64,000 nt of DNA from Diplonema papillatum (taxonomy: Eukaryota; Euglenozoa; Diplonemea; Diplonemida; Diplonemidae): the NCBI GenBank assembly GCA_030068145.1, contig JAPJBO010000044.1, forward strand, positions 372,001 through 436,000. The letters are read 5' to 3'. Positions 21,701-31,829 of this stretch are shown piece by piece. The notes below the pieces were generated by a model. The model was not told where the DNA came from, searched no databases, and saw nothing but the letters and a program-made list of their open reading frames with translations. The translations under genes were made by a program, and so were the position numbers. The number at the start of each line of letters is the position of its first letter. The first letter of the stretch is position 1.

Positions 21701-24700
21701 TCCGGGTTGCGGAATGTTCACGCGTTTTTCCTTTCGGCAATCCATGGTAAAGCACCGCCGCCGCTTGGGGCACGGATCTCGCCCCTTCGTACCGTCTCGT
21801 CCTTTGTCAGCAGCAGCATCCCGACCATCGAACTAAAAAAGTAAAGTGTGCACGAAAGAAGCCATGCATGCCCCCCCTCCAAACCCCAAAAAATAAATAT
21901 AAACCAAAGAAAGAAATAAAAACACAAACCGACGGTGACCCCCAAACCCTTTTTCAACCTTTCCAATTCCCTTCAAGCTAAACCATTATACAACGACCCC
22001 CCCCCCCAAACCCCCTCCCAGTACGTTTGAACCTTAAAAGAACCCATTCGACGAAGGTCACCCGGAGGCTCTGAAATCCCGGATTCTCAAGCGAACTATA
22101 CCTCTCAAACAGGGCTTCATCGTCCGCCTTGGCAACGAGCCGCTTATCGCGCTGCCCGGCGTCGGCACGTTCTCGTTCACTTACAAGAGCGTGAAGAAGG
22201 AGTCCGTCACCAAGATGCAGATCGGATCCAGGGTCGACTTCCGCCTGTCCCAGACACACCCTCCCCGCGCCGTTTCGCTGCGCCTCCTCAGTGACTCTCA
22301 GACCCTCGACATGGCCTCTGTCGAGGAGCTCATCGCCGACGCGTCGACCAAGAGCAAGAACGAGTCTGGCAGCACCGTGCCTCTGGGCGCTCACCAGAAC
22401 GGAGAGGTCTGCAACACACCCCCCCAGCCCCCTCCTGCTAAGATTTCCCCCCCTCCATTCTTGAGACGCAGTGCTCTGCCTAAACATTAAACTATGATTT
22501 TCTCTCCCGTTCGCAAAAACAACGAAGACAGAGAAATGGTCGTTACCTCACGGCCATTTTCCTGAACCCGTATAAAGGGGGTCGAATAATAACAGTTATT
22601 CGAGACTGGAGGTCCTATGAACATGCAATGTGAATAGCCTCTATTCGAGCCAACCCGGCTTTTCTTGCAACAATTATGAAACCGTATTGTTTTTGGACTG
22701 GATAATTGTTCAGTGCAAGCTTTTTCCCCTGCTGGGAAAATGCACAGGGGTGGCAGAGTGAGCGGGCGCCGGCCTTCAGGCCGGTCGGCCCGGGTTCGAA
22801 CCCCGCCCGTGGCATTTTTCCGGTCGGGGATTGTTTTCGAGGTTTGCTGCGTTCCGGGGTCTAATGTGCCCGAAATTTGCGTTTTTTGCGGAGTTTCTCA
22901 GTAACTCGCGGTATTTGGGTCACCCCGTCGCCCCGGGAGAGGGCCGGCGGGGGGGGGACGGGCGGGAAAAGGCTGCCGCAAGGGTGCGGCGGGGCCTCCC
23001 GGGTACGAGCGCCAAACTTTACCCGTGCTCGGTGGGTCCGAGGGGTGTCCCCCCCGGGTACCAGCGCCAAACCTTTCCCGTACTCGGTGGGTCGGGGGGG
23101 TCCGGGGGGGGTGTCCCCCCCCGGGCACGAGCACTGACCTTGACTTCACCCGGACTTTACCACCCTGGCCGAACTTCGCTTCGTGCCCGAACTTTTTTCA
23201 GTACCAGCGCAGCCTGAGCGCTTAGCACCAGAACTTAGCAACGCCCGAACTTAGCATCACTCGAACTTAGCTTCACCAGAACTTAGCATTGCCCGAACTT
23301 AGCTTCGCCCCGAACTTTACCTGCTGCCTCCAGTCTCGCCACGCGCCGGCCTTAGCCGAGCGCACGTACTTTGACACATGTCTGGTTGCCTAAAAGCACG
23401 ACCACTACTTGATCCTGCAACTGTTCGGCTAACCGGAACTTTTTTTAGTATTCGACAAATCGAATAATCTATCGCAACTGGCAGTCTCCTCAAGCATTTC
23501 CTACAAAGCAGGTGCTTATACAAAAAACCTGGCCTCAGTGGCGCATGCACCACGCGCTCTTCATACTCAAGAAATTATACCTCCGTTCTGTGTTTCGCCA
23601 TAAACATCCGCTTTGTTCAGTTGTGTTTGGCTATGTTCTGGATCCCTCCGTCTCTGTTTTTGACTTTCATTCGTGAAGCGATTCCCCCCCCAAGCCAACG
23701 TGCTCGGCGGTATGCGTGGCAGGTCACTGACGAGGTGAATCCGAGCTTTGAGCTGAGACACTCTGGTAATCCTGCTTTTCTACGTCTGTACGCCTGTGAA
23801 CGTTTTAGGCAGCATTTCACTATCGGAACAGGCGCACTTTCGCACCTCCACACACGGACACAAATACTTTCCTCACGCAGATGCTCGACGACCACCGCAA
23901 ACCGATGGGCGCTTCTGTGAACTCTGACAGCACTCCTGAGTGGCCAACCACGGGAACCTTGGTATGTTGCCAGATCCCGTGTATTTTCGCTCTTTCCCCT
24001 GGGGGGGGCGCGCACTTGCGTCCGAAATGACAGTAAATCGATTTTCGTTCCCAAGACGGACTTTCCTGTGCACTCGTGGCATGAGTGCTCCTGGCTGCGC
24101 GTGTGACAAGATACGAACAGCCGCCTGACAACCTCACCGCTGTCCTGTCTACAGACACTCAGGTTCCGCGCTGATGACGACTCGCCTTGCGTGTCCGTGG
24201 CTTAATGCCCGAACACGATGCGGTGAGCACACGACTCCGCCATGCACGTTCTTGCATTTCTTCCCCCTCCTGGACATGAAGCCATTATTATTTTCTCTTC
24301 CTGGACTTGATGCATCAACCAGGCACGTGCTCTGCCCAAAATATTACATATTCCCTGACGACGGGACTAGTTTCAAGCTAACTATTTGATGCTTGCCATT
24401 AGCCAGGGTGGCCTTTGACCTCCGCACATTTTCCCGACCCCAGAAGGACCCCGTTAGCATGACCCTGAAAACACCCCGAGATGTCACAAATCACCTCAAA
24501 TCCAGCAGTTCTCGAACTGGAACGACGCCGGCGAGGGCCGCGAAGTGCAAACGGTATGGCCCTTCGCTCACTTTACTCCGGGAGTACATGTATCCAGGTC
24601 CTGCCGCGGAAGAACTGCAAACTTTCACAACGACTGGGTAAACGGCACGCCGGCAGTTTCTGACCGAGCGCGTAGATGCAGTATCCACTTGACCATGTCG

Positions 24701-27157
24701 GAACATTTCAAGTGTTTGCGTCGCCGCTGTAATTGAAGCTTCAATACCTGGAATGCTTCTGCTGTTAAAGTCACCTCCACTGAAGGTGCCACTGCTTTAC
24801 TTCCACTCACTACTTTGAATTGCTTCACTTCAATACCTGGAAAGCTACTGCTGTTATAGTCACGTCCACCACCACTACCGCCGTTGTGCTTGTCATTTAT
24901 ACGCAGCGTGCTCGAAGTATCTCCTCCGAGTGCAAAACTGATGCCCGACCAAGGCGCTGAGACCCAAAACAGTGGTGTGACACGGCAAGTACGCCTCGTG
25001 CGAAAAGCTATCTGGGCAGTTTCCGCGTGGACGACCGAGTCCGTTGTGCAGCAATGCGCGCTGCTTACATCTTCCTCGAAGAAGACTTGATGCTAGCATC
25101 AACCATGCATGAGAGGCAGTGCTCTGCCAAAACATTAAACTAAGCCGCATGCACACAAAAGCCAGTCTCGAGGTGCCCGGAACTGTGCCAAACACGTGAT
25201 TTGGCCTCTTCGAGCTCGACAAACTCCTTTGAAACAAGAAGAAAGGCCCATTTTTTTTTTCTGAATTCTTTGGGTTTGTGGGTGCCTCCCACCTTGAAGC
25301 CAGGCCAATCTAAACAACCCCCTCTTCCCTCCACGTAGGCACCGGCTGCGGCAGTGGTTGCGAGCCTCGTCCCCGTCGTCGCGGCTTGCAGGTCGAAGGC
25401 GTCTGTTGTCGGGAAGGACAGCGGCAGGCGCCCGGACGCGGACGTGAACGCGATCCTGGCCGAGATCTTGGACCTGACCGACTCCCCGGCGACGGGGAAC
25501 GCGCCGCTGGTCCCGTCGCAGTCGAAGACGACGCCGACGTACGAGCTTCCCGCCGACCTGTTCAACGAGCCGCAGTCGCCGGTGACCGCGGCGTGGACGG
25601 TCGGCCTCGGCGGCATGACCGCGGGGCTCGACGCCTTCGGGCACGGCAACTTCGCGAACACCCTCCGCATCGCGCCCACCGCGCACCCCCTCTCGCAGAC
25701 CTTCCCGCCCCCCGGCACGCCCATCAACGCCGCCCCGCAGAGGTCCTTCAAAAGCCTGAAGCACGCGGTCCCCGACTTAACCGTCCTCCGCGTGCAGTTC
25801 GAGAGCATGTTCCCGGTTTCAGGTATGTTGCGTTGCGTTTACACGAAACCCCGACACATCATCCGACACGAGCGGCACCCTCTCACTTTTCTCAGCTCCC
25901 TCCTTGCCCAAGCCTCTACGGTCAACCGGAGACTTCAAAATACCGACCTTCTAATCCGCAAATAGCGCTAGAAAAGCCTCCAGGCAAAACACCGTCCGTG
26001 TAGGCGTCGCACGTATTACAGTCCGCAGCATGCAGTCCGCGTAAACCTAAGGTTGCCCTAAAGCTGGCGCAAAGAAATCTGTGGAACGAATCTTTGTCAG
26101 CGGAACGCTTTCCGAAACGTTTCCCAAGGGCAAGGGATCTGTAATCTGCTACCACAGAACAAAGCGTGCCTGCAGCATCGAGTCGTAAAGGGCGCGGCTT
26201 CGTCGCATATATATTAATGCTATGCCGGTCCATCGCTATCTCCTGGAACTGCATCGAATTGCCTGCCGCTGTTCAATGTAGCGAATCGAGGTTCCTATCC
26301 CCTGGCGCTGCATAGAATTGCCTGGAGCTGCATTCTTCTGTCAATGACAGTCTATCAGGAGGGGATGGACCGGCTTAAAAACGTCGCTTCCAGCGAATGG
26401 TCAGGGCTGGAAACGGGGGAGACGCCGAGCGCAAGTTTATTGAAACCCACCACCATTACCAGAAACAGCACCTACAAGTTCAAAAGCTGCTTGTGTTGAA
26501 GCTTGCACAGACTTGAAGCCGTGTGCTATCACTTGATTGTAACATCTTGCGTTCACAAACCTTTGCCTTTGTTAGTCGCTGGTTCTTGTTTTCTCGGTCA
26601 GTCTCCATCTTGAACCAATTGCAACAGCCGAACCGTCGCTCAGCGATGAGTGGTGGAACGAGAAGCAACCCGCTGAAGGCAAGCAGTGGCCGAGGCTGAT
26701 TGCTGCTAAAAACCTGGTGGCGATGTTCCCTGAGGTCGCCTCCGTGCCCATCCGCAAGGCGGACGAGAAGCAGGCAGTCACCGAGAAGCTCGAACTGTTC
26801 ATCCAACGCGTCGACAGCTCGCACCAGCTGAACCCGTTTGCCGACGACGACCGACCAGCCTCCCCTGCAGCCGCCGCCATTCTCGACTGCGTCGCGAACA
26901 AGTCGAGGCTCCCCCAGACAAGCCTGTCGATGGTGACCCTCGGTGACTACTTCGAGGCCTACGATGCTGTGTTGGCCATGGAGAAGGCCAAGGCGTCCCT
27001 GAAGATCGCCACCTTCACCGACTCCTATCTTCGCGACTTGCAGCTCTCCGCAGCAAACAAACTCGCTTTCGTCCTCAGCGCCGGCGACCACATCACCTTC
27101 CCCGGCAATGCCGACTCGAGCGCTACCAGCTCCCCTCAGCTGGAACCTATGGCTTGA
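15774..27157 (+). CDS. CCCH zinc-finger, glutamine-rich protein with cold-shock-like module
   Basis: Proposed exons: 15774-16020, about 18794-18870, 19491-19604, 20074-20760, 21023-21066, about 21574-21746, 22057-22406, 23881-23961, 24506-24553, 25339-25822, 26628-27157 (TGA at 27155). Their phases are all compatible and give 944 residues. Exon 1 has a basic patch (GGKKRKGKKG) and a C-x7-C-x5-C-x3-H finger (CRHFDRGHCKYGDQCGFAH), a typical single-stranded RNA-binding unit. Exons 3-4 are Met/Gly-rich, then polyglutamine coded mostly by CAG. Exons 6-7 join as SAIHGHPEALKSRILKRT and continue QGFIVRLGNE..FTYKSV..GSRVDFRLSQ..RAVSLRL, which has the layout of a cold-shock/OB fold (moderate confidence). 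Exon 10 carries ILAEILDLTD and Pro-rich sequence; the last exon is helical (DEWWNEKQ, EKLELFIQRV) and unrecognised. The overall composition suggests a post-transcriptional mRNA regulator. The first intron (2.8 kb) carries a MITE and a satellite-bearing element. Least certain are the starts of exons 2 and 6, the weak donor at 22406, and the short exons at 21023 and 24506. Confidence 0.7.
16065..16165. mobile_element. 101-bp MITE with perfect 29-bp inverted ends
   Basis: The left end, 16065-16093, starts GGAACGTGTCAGTTAGACTT; the right end, 16137-16165, is its exact reverse complement, ending ACTGACACGTTCC. The 43-bp centre includes a G-run and ATGCCGGC. No clear target duplication is seen. It lies 45 bp inside the first intron of the CCCH gene. 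A half copy is at 3505. Confidence 0.88.
16265..16424 (+). repeat. 28-bp tandem array (CAAGCGACTCTTACTAATCA), left part
   Basis: About six units of CCCCCAAGCGACTCTTRCTA followed by ATCACGTT. The array resumes at 18558-18625 after the inserted element, with the same register. Confidence 0.9.
16425..18557. mobile_element. 2.13-kb hAT-like element carrying a 203-bp satellite
   Basis: The ends are an 18-bp perfect inverted repeat, CAGTGTGAGACTTAGCTA, each followed by TAGCTA-rich sequence. CCCCAAG flanks both sides (16418-16424 and 18558-18564), a 7-bp duplication, perhaps an 8-bp one that lost a base. CAGTG ends with about 8-bp duplications fit the hAT superfamily. No transposase is present: the interior is eight units of about 203 bp, so it is non-autonomous. 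It split a 28-bp tandem array in the first intron of the CCCH gene. Confidence 0.85.
16785..18440 (+). repeat. 203-bp satellite units inside the hAT-like element
   Basis: Unit starts (TCTATTTTTCACGGATCTCT or variant) fall near 16795, 17000, 17200, 17415, 17618, 17821, 18024 and 18228. The units starting at 17618, 17821 and 18024 are almost identical; outer units are more diverged. The long + strand frame through 17481-18191 is only the periodic reading of these units. Confidence 0.9.
18558..18625 (+). repeat. 28-bp tandem array, right part
   Basis: Two to three units of CCAAGCGACTCTTGCTAATC, continuing the array interrupted at 16424. The last unit is diverged (CTCCAAGCGAACTTTC). Confidence 0.85.
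21150..21298 (+). repeat. Family A copy, long form, intronic
   Basis: GAGCCGTACACTCCCC to AACATTAAACTAAGATCTTC with the intact 16-bp palindrome at 21229-21244. It lies in the intron after the 21023-21066 exon of the CCCH gene, in the gene's orientation. Confidence 0.75.
22445..22505 (+). repeat. Family A, 3' fragment
   Basis: TTGAGACGCAGTGCTCTGCC followed by TAAACATTAAACTATGATTT. The palindrome half is missing. It follows the presumed donor at 22406. Confidence 0.7.
22735..23345 (+). mobile_element. tRNA-headed SINE-like element, copy 2
   Basis: Head 22738-22820: A box TGGCAGAGTGAGCGG, palindromic anticodon arm CCGGCCTTCAGGCCGG, B box GGTTCGAACCCC, then GTGGCATTTTT. Next come about 270 bp with three GC-rich units (CGCCAAACTTTACCCGTG and variants), a short CCCGAACTTAGCTTC array (23215-23310), and the end TGCTGCCTCCAGTCTCGC. 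Read in reverse, this end matches 4594-4615. It lies in an intron of the CCCH gene in the sense orientation. The 6- or 8-nt anticodon loop and unpaired acceptor exclude a functional tRNA. Confidence 0.7.
24060..24365 (+). repeat. Degenerate family B followed by family A fragment
   Basis: B at about 24085-24250 (CAGCCGCCTGACAACCTCAC, GACACTCAGGTTCCGCGCTG) and an A-like remnant at 24307-24350 (TTGATGCATCAACCAGGCAC, GTGCTCTGCCCAAAA). Both are intronic in the CCCH gene. Confidence 0.55.
25066..25146 (+). repeat. Family A copy, intronic
   Basis: ATCTTCCTCGAAGAAGACTT, the 16-bp palindrome and CAGTGCTCTGCC, ending AACATTAAACTAAG. It is about 190 bp before the exon at 25339. Confidence 0.75.
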
Positions 27158-27217
27158 TGACCGCAGCAAGGCGAGTGCTTTCTTCTCCGCTGCTTTGAAC
27201 CTACTTTCTCTCCTTTC

Positions 27218-27420
27218 CCCCCCCCCCCCCCCCCCGTGGGAGTCTTCATTAGCGGAAAAAAGTCTTTATTAGCGGCCGCTAATAAAGACTTTTTGGGCGC
27301 GAATAAAGACTTTTTGGGCGCGAATAAAGACTTTTTGGGCGCGAATAAAGACTTTTTCGGCGCGAATAGAGACTTTTTTCCCGCGGATAGAGACTTTTTC
27401 CCGCGGAAAAAGTTGTGAAA
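27218..27420. repeat. Poly-C run and palindrome-headed GCGAATAAAGACTTTTT array
   Basis: After about 18 C residues comes the near-perfect palindrome AAAAGTCTTTATTAGCGGCC / GCTAATAAAGACTTTT (centre about 27278), then four units of GGGCGCGAATAAAGACTTTT and two diverged GCGGATAGAGACTTTTTCCC units. A sister structure lies at 29872-30105. Confidence 0.85.
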
Positions 27421-27424
27421 GTTG

Positions 27425-27640
27425 GGTCGAAAATTTTTGGTCGAAATTTTTGGTCGAAAGTTTTTGGTCAAAATTTTTGGTCGAAATTTTTGGTCGAAAG
27501 TTTTTGGTCAAAATTTTTGGTCGAAATTTTTGGTCGAAAAATTTTGGCCAAAATTTTTGGTCGAAATTTTTTGGTCGAAAAAATTTGGCCAAAATTTTCG
27601 CCGAAATTTTTTGGTCGAAATTTTCTGGTCAAAAAATTGC
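27425..27640. repeat. AATTTTTGGTCGAAA 15-bp array
   Basis: About 14 units alternating GGTCGAAA and GGTCAAAA or GGCCAAAA. Long frames on both strands reading FLVEIFGRNFW or FDQKF are artefacts of the period, which is a multiple of three. Confidence 0.9.
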
Positions 27641-27878
27641 CCAAACCCAGAACACAGACCAACCCCCATTGATAAACACACACCCTGATAACCACAGATA
27701 CGACCCAGATACGACCCTTGAATCCCGGATCCTCAAGCTGCTTTGATCAACGCAACTATTGTAAATCGCTTTGCTGTACACGTAAATTGCTTTGTACACT
27801 ATACTCTTTCATCACGACTAACCGATAGCGAGTTTCTACTTCCCAAGCTCGAGATCTTGCGGGAGGGGGTTCGCCACC

Positions 27879-28016
27879 ATGCCACCTGCACCGCCACTTC
27901 CAAACCAGCTTCCCATCCCCCCGATCAACAACCTCCAAACCGTCAGGCTGCAGCCCTACACCCTGCGCCACTTCCACCAGAAGCCCCCAAGCTCCAGCGA
28001 CCATCGTGCCCGATGA
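27879..28016 (+). CDS. Short ORF with strong Kozak context, 45 codons
   Basis: GCCACCATG opens a frame reading MPPAPPLPNQLPIPPINNLQ, then a segment with LRHFHQK, ending in TGA at 28014. The start context is ideal and the composition protein-like, but it is short, without homologues known to me, and set between two arrays. It could be the remnant of an exon. Confidence 0.2.
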   Translation: MPPAPPLPNQLPIPPINNLQTVRLQPYTLRHFHQKPPSSSDHRAR

Positions 28017-28084
28017 CGATACGACACCCCGGCACAGTCGCGGAGTTAGGGCCGCCACAGCAGAGCGCCTCTTATCACTGGAGG

Positions 28085-28380
28085 CTGGCATACCCAGACC
28101 CGCAAACCCGCATACCCTAACCCGCAAACCCGCATACCCTAACCCGCAAACCCCGCAAACCCGCATACCCGAACCCGCCAACCCTAATACCCGCATACCG
28201 AGACCCGCAAACCCGCATACCCTAACCCGCAAACCCGCAAACCCGCGTACCCTAACCCGCAAACCCCGCAAACCCGCATACCCTAACCCGCAAACCCGCA
28301 AACCCGCGTACCCTAACCCGCAAACCCCGCAAACCCGCATACCCTAACCCGCAAACCCCGCAAACCCGCAAACCCGCCGT
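28085..28380 (+). repeat. CCCTAACCCGCAAACCCGCA array
   Basis: About 13 units of 20-30 bp built from ACCCGCAAACCCGCATACCC and TA. The TACCCTAACCC core resembles C-strand telomere sequence, but the units are GC-interrupted, so this is a minisatellite and not a telomere. Confidence 0.88.
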
Positions 28381-28438
28381 GCCGGAACTGTTTTGCAAAT
28401 ACACACAGCAGATCAAAGAAAGGGGGGTAAGGTGGAAA

Positions 28439-28822
28439 ATGCAGATCAAACGGGAGTAGAATGTGCACACGCTTATCCGACTCTTGACTTACTATGCCGT
28501 GTTCTGAAAGCTGTCGAGGGGCCCCTCCATAGGTTCTCGCATGATTCGTTCGCCTTTGTAACACTATCCGTTTGTAGTACGCTTCGCAATTGTGTTCTTG
28601 CACTCTAGCCGAATGGCGGGTGGCGGATTTCCGCGCTCGGGCGCAAGACACAATTATGCTGCTTTTGCAGTGCAAGCCGAACCCGGTTCGCGACTTCGGT
28701 TGCGGTAAAGTGTTACGAAGTCTTCGGCTTTCAGATCCGGATACGCGTATGCAACAGATAGTTAGAGGTCACTTGAAGGATACCCGTGTGCAGCGTTCGA
28801 AAGAGTTTGCGTATCTGGTGTC
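28439..28822 (+). repeat. 385-bp direct repeat, left copy
   Basis: Starts ATGCAGATCAAACGGGAGTA and ends AAAGAGTTTGCGTATCTGGT. It is highly similar to 29391-29778, with a few substitutions and small indels. It contains CTAGCCGAATGGCGGGTGGC and a TTCGCGACTTCGGTTGCGG stretch. No coding role is evident. Confidence 0.88.
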
Positions 28823-29390
28823 TTTTTTTTCTGGGGGGGAATCCCTTTTGACCCATGTATTTTGTGTGAAGATTTTCGAAGCAGCCCGAGGATATTCGTC
28901 AGTCCTTTCTTTCTTCCGGCGTAATTGTCGTCCAGGTTACTGATCGTGAGAAGGGGTTCCAAGTACATGCTGTCAATTCTGTCTGAGTGCGCGATGCAGT
29001 TTACCGATAGCCACCGCGTGCCTTCTGTGCCAGGGGTCGGATACGTTTACTTGCTGACCGGTGCTAAGTTGTAGACGGCCCACCTATCAGCCTGAGTTCA
29101 GCTCCACAAGGTTCGTTTCGTTAAGGCAACTCATGATCACTTCGGTGTGAGGGATTAGTCCTGTTAGAAACTGCTTGTGGGCGCCTGCTCCGTTGCGTGG
29201 TCTTCTCTCCGTACAGTGTTCCACGTCTGGAAGGTCCTTGCGTTCAGTTCGCGCTTCCTGTGGGCACAAAGACAGCCGATGACTTCAGGAAGGAATCAGC
29301 CATTCTTGCGTGATGTAATGTGGAGAGCCTCAGACTCCGTCTGTGGCCATTTGGGTTGTTAGCCCACCGTCCTTCGCTTGCGTTCGGGAA

Positions 29391-29778
29391 ATGCAGATCA
29401 ACCGGAAGTAGAATGTGCACACGCTTATCCGTATCGTGGCTCACTCTGCCGTGTTCTGAAAGCTGTCGAGGGGCCCCTCCATAGGTTCCCGCATGATTCG
29501 TTCGCCTTCGTAACACTATCCGTTTGCAGTACGCTTCGCAATTGTGTTCTTGCAATATCTAGCCGAATGGCGGGTGGCGGATTTCCGCGCTCGTGCGCAA
29601 GACACAATTATGCTGCTTTTGCAGTGCAAGCCGAACCCGGTTCGCGACCTCGGTTGCGGTAAAGTGTTACAAAGTCTTCGGCTTTCAGATCCGGATAACG
29701 CCTTATGCAACATGATAGTTAGAGGTCACTTGAAGGATACCCGTGTGCAGCGTTCGAAAGAGTTTGTGTAACTGGAGT
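29391..29778 (+). repeat. 385-bp direct repeat, right copy
   Basis: The partner of 28439-28822, with about 568 bp of unrelated sequence between them. The arrangement could be a segmental duplication or the ends of a short old LTR-like element. The ends lack a clean TG...CA, and I see no target duplication. Confidence 0.85.
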
Positions 29779-29871
29779 CGGTTGTCCATCTCGGGGTATT
29801 TGAGACCCAAAAATTTAGCCCAAAAATTTGACGAAATTTTTGACCGCCGTGCAAATTTTTCTGAAACTTCG

Positions 29872-30105
29872 GAAAAAGTCTCTATTAGCGAGCGCTAATA
29901 GAGACTTTTTTCCCGCGAAAAGAGCGCTTTTCCCGCGTAAAAAGCCACTTTTGCGCGAATAAAGACTTTTTGGGCGCGAATAAAGATTTTTTGGGCGCGA
30001 ATAAAGACTTTTTGTGCGCGAATAAAGACTTTTCGGGCGCGAATAAAGACTTTTTTTCCGCGGATAAAGACCCTGGGCCGCTAATAAAGACCCTGTCCCC
30101 CCCCC
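29872..30105. repeat. Palindrome-headed GCGAATAAAGACTTTTT array, second site
   Basis: Head palindrome AAAAAGTCTCTATTAGCGAG / CGCTAATAGAGACTTTTT, then half-units GGGCGCGAATAAAGACTTTT and GGCCGCTAATAAAGACCCTG. Same layout as 27245-27420 but an independently mutated head. Confidence 0.85.
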
Positions 30106-30106
30106 C

Positions 30107-30343
30107 TGGACACGAAACTAAGATTTTCCCCCCGCGTCGTAGCACGGGTGGTCCTGGCTGTGACGAGCTACGAACAGCCGCCTGACAAACCAGGCTCACA
30201 CCGCTGTCCTCTCTGCAGATACTCAGGTTCCGCGCTGATGATGATCCGCCTTATGTGTCCGTGGCTTAAAGGACCGAAACACGGCGCAGACGGGACCAGT
30301 GCGGTGTTGAGCACATACCCATTCCAAGCACGTTCTTGCAATC
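30107..30343 (+). repeat. Family A tail joined to a full family B copy
   Basis: CACGAAACTAAGATTTTCCC (A tail) is followed by B from GTGGTCCTGGCTGTGACGAG to CCATTCCAAGCACGTTCTTG. A minus-strand frame through it recurs in the copies at 1590 and 35098 simply because the DNA is nearly identical. Confidence 0.8.
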
Positions 30344-30346
30344 CCC

Positions 30347-30984
30347 CCCGCGCCTCCCCCAAAACATACATGTCATGTGCATATGATATGTATGCTTGAT
30401 CAACATTAGTGTCCGGCACCCGCGTGCCACATATTTTTGGCAGTTGTTACAAACAATGTTACGCACTCAGTATTCGACTTCCACGGCCGCCGTCGTGCTG
30501 CCAGCTCTTGTGGATTCCGATGGGCGATCCGTTGGCCTCCTTAAGTCAACCTCTCGGGCACACCTCAACTAGCACTCTAAAAAGCCACGAAGCGCTTCTC
30601 GGCCATCCGGTGGAAAGCTGCGATCACGCAGGGTAATTGCGGCCCACAGCTGCCCTTAGCTGGATCTCCGACACCGTCGAGACACCCTCTGCTCAGGCAA
30701 ACCTGTCGCTGGTGACTCTTCATCCGGCGTCCCTGGATGCATGGTATCGTGGTAGTATACACACATTCGTAGTATGGTGATATACATACTACCTACATAC
30801 TACCTGTAGAGTACCCTGCAGTGCCTGTGGTACTACGTGGTGGTACTACGTGGTCGTACTACGTGGTGGTACTACGTGATGGTACTACGTGGTGGTATGT
30901 GGTAGATACCACACCTCGTGGGTGCACGGAGGAGCTGAGGATTGCATCCCGAGCTCGTCGTGCAACCTCGAAGCCCATGACGCT
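30347..30984 (+). other. Gene-poor stretch with a GGTACTACGTGGT minisatellite
   Basis: At 30829-30897 five to six units of GGTACTACGTGGT or its variants are tandem, just after loosely related TAGTATG and CATACTACCTA motifs. The rest shows nothing recognisable. Confidence 0.7.
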
Positions 30985-31195
30985 GTTTTTTTTTACAGAA
31001 GCGCCAGCTTGGAAGGAAATCCTCGACGATGCTGCCAGACAAAGAGCCGAAGGGATCCCAACTGCTGTAACTACCGAACCACGTGTTGAACGGTGAGGTC
31101 ATCCGGGTCTACCCCTACACGACCAATCACGCAAACACAACAGGGCAAAGTCCTGACTGAGTAAACACACGGTGGCGTAAGCGGAAGAACAACCC
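30985..31195 (+). repeat. Family F copy
   Basis: AGAAGCGCCAGCTTGGAAGG, GGATCCCAACTGCTGTAACT, GAACCACGTGTTGAACGG, and AACACAACAGGGCAAAGTCC to CACACGGTGGCGTAAGCG. It is shorter at the 3' end than the copy at 37550. Confidence 0.75.
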
Positions 31196-31758
31196 CGTGG
31201 AAAATGGCGAAGGCGTCTCAAAAGGCTAACGCGCTCGTCCCCCCTACGCACGCGGGCGATCCCGCGGCCTTTTGCCGGCAACGCCGACTCCGGCGCTACT
31301 CGATTCCCCTCCTGCCCTGGGAAAGCAAAGCGAGCAACTCTTCGCCAATTATTTTTCTTCTTTCTTTCTCAAAAAAAAAAACTATTCCGAAATCAACCGG
31401 CGCCCGTGCCGAACCTTTAAAAACCCCCTGACTAGGTAACCTTCTTTTGTGTGATCGTGATTGTGTCAGCCATTCAAGAGAGCTAAGAACTCTTGAAAAA
31501 CGAAAGTCCTGTTTCAAAAACACGAATGAATTGTAATGCTACCAGCGGAGATGACAGTGAATATTGGGCGTGTGCCCCACAAGTATATTTCTGTATACTG
31601 AGACACCTATTTCGTAATTTTCCCACAAGTGTCCATTTCAAGCGCTACTGTACTTCTATTGTGGCACTGACACCTGCACCTAACAAAGCGAGCCCGGACA
31701 CCCCATTTCGTGCCGTCAATCCAGTGCTCCCATTGGTACATGTCCAGTAACGTAAACG

Positions 31759-31823
31759 CGTGTAATTGAGACACCCCCAAAAGTGTCTCAATTACAAGCG
31801 TTTTCTGCTGTCTCAATTACACG
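31759..31823. repeat. Small foldback element, TGTCTCAATTACACG ends
   Basis: The 15-bp outer ends CGTGTAATTGAGACA and TGTCTCAATTACACG are perfect inverted repeats. A third, inverted copy (TGTCTCAATTACA, 31784-31796) makes a tight internal hairpin with the left arm. Total 65 bp. Confidence 0.8.
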
Positions 31824-31829
31824 GGGGAG

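Noticed and set aside
22735-22820. Functional tRNA (selenocysteine or serine) gene
   Set aside because: The acceptor stem does not pair, the anticodon loop is not 7 nt, and the head is shared with a repeat element at 6309-6390.
27718-27745. Resemblance of GAATCCCGGATCCTCAAGC to the exon at 22067-22095
   Set aside because: Only about 20 bp agree and flanks differ; too short to call a duplicated exon.
27415-27746. ORFs rich in FWSKFLVEIFGRN
   Set aside because: Product of the 15-bp array whose period is a multiple of three.
28085-28380. True telomere or chromosome end
   Set aside because: The array is interstitial, GC-interrupted and followed by unique sequence and genes.
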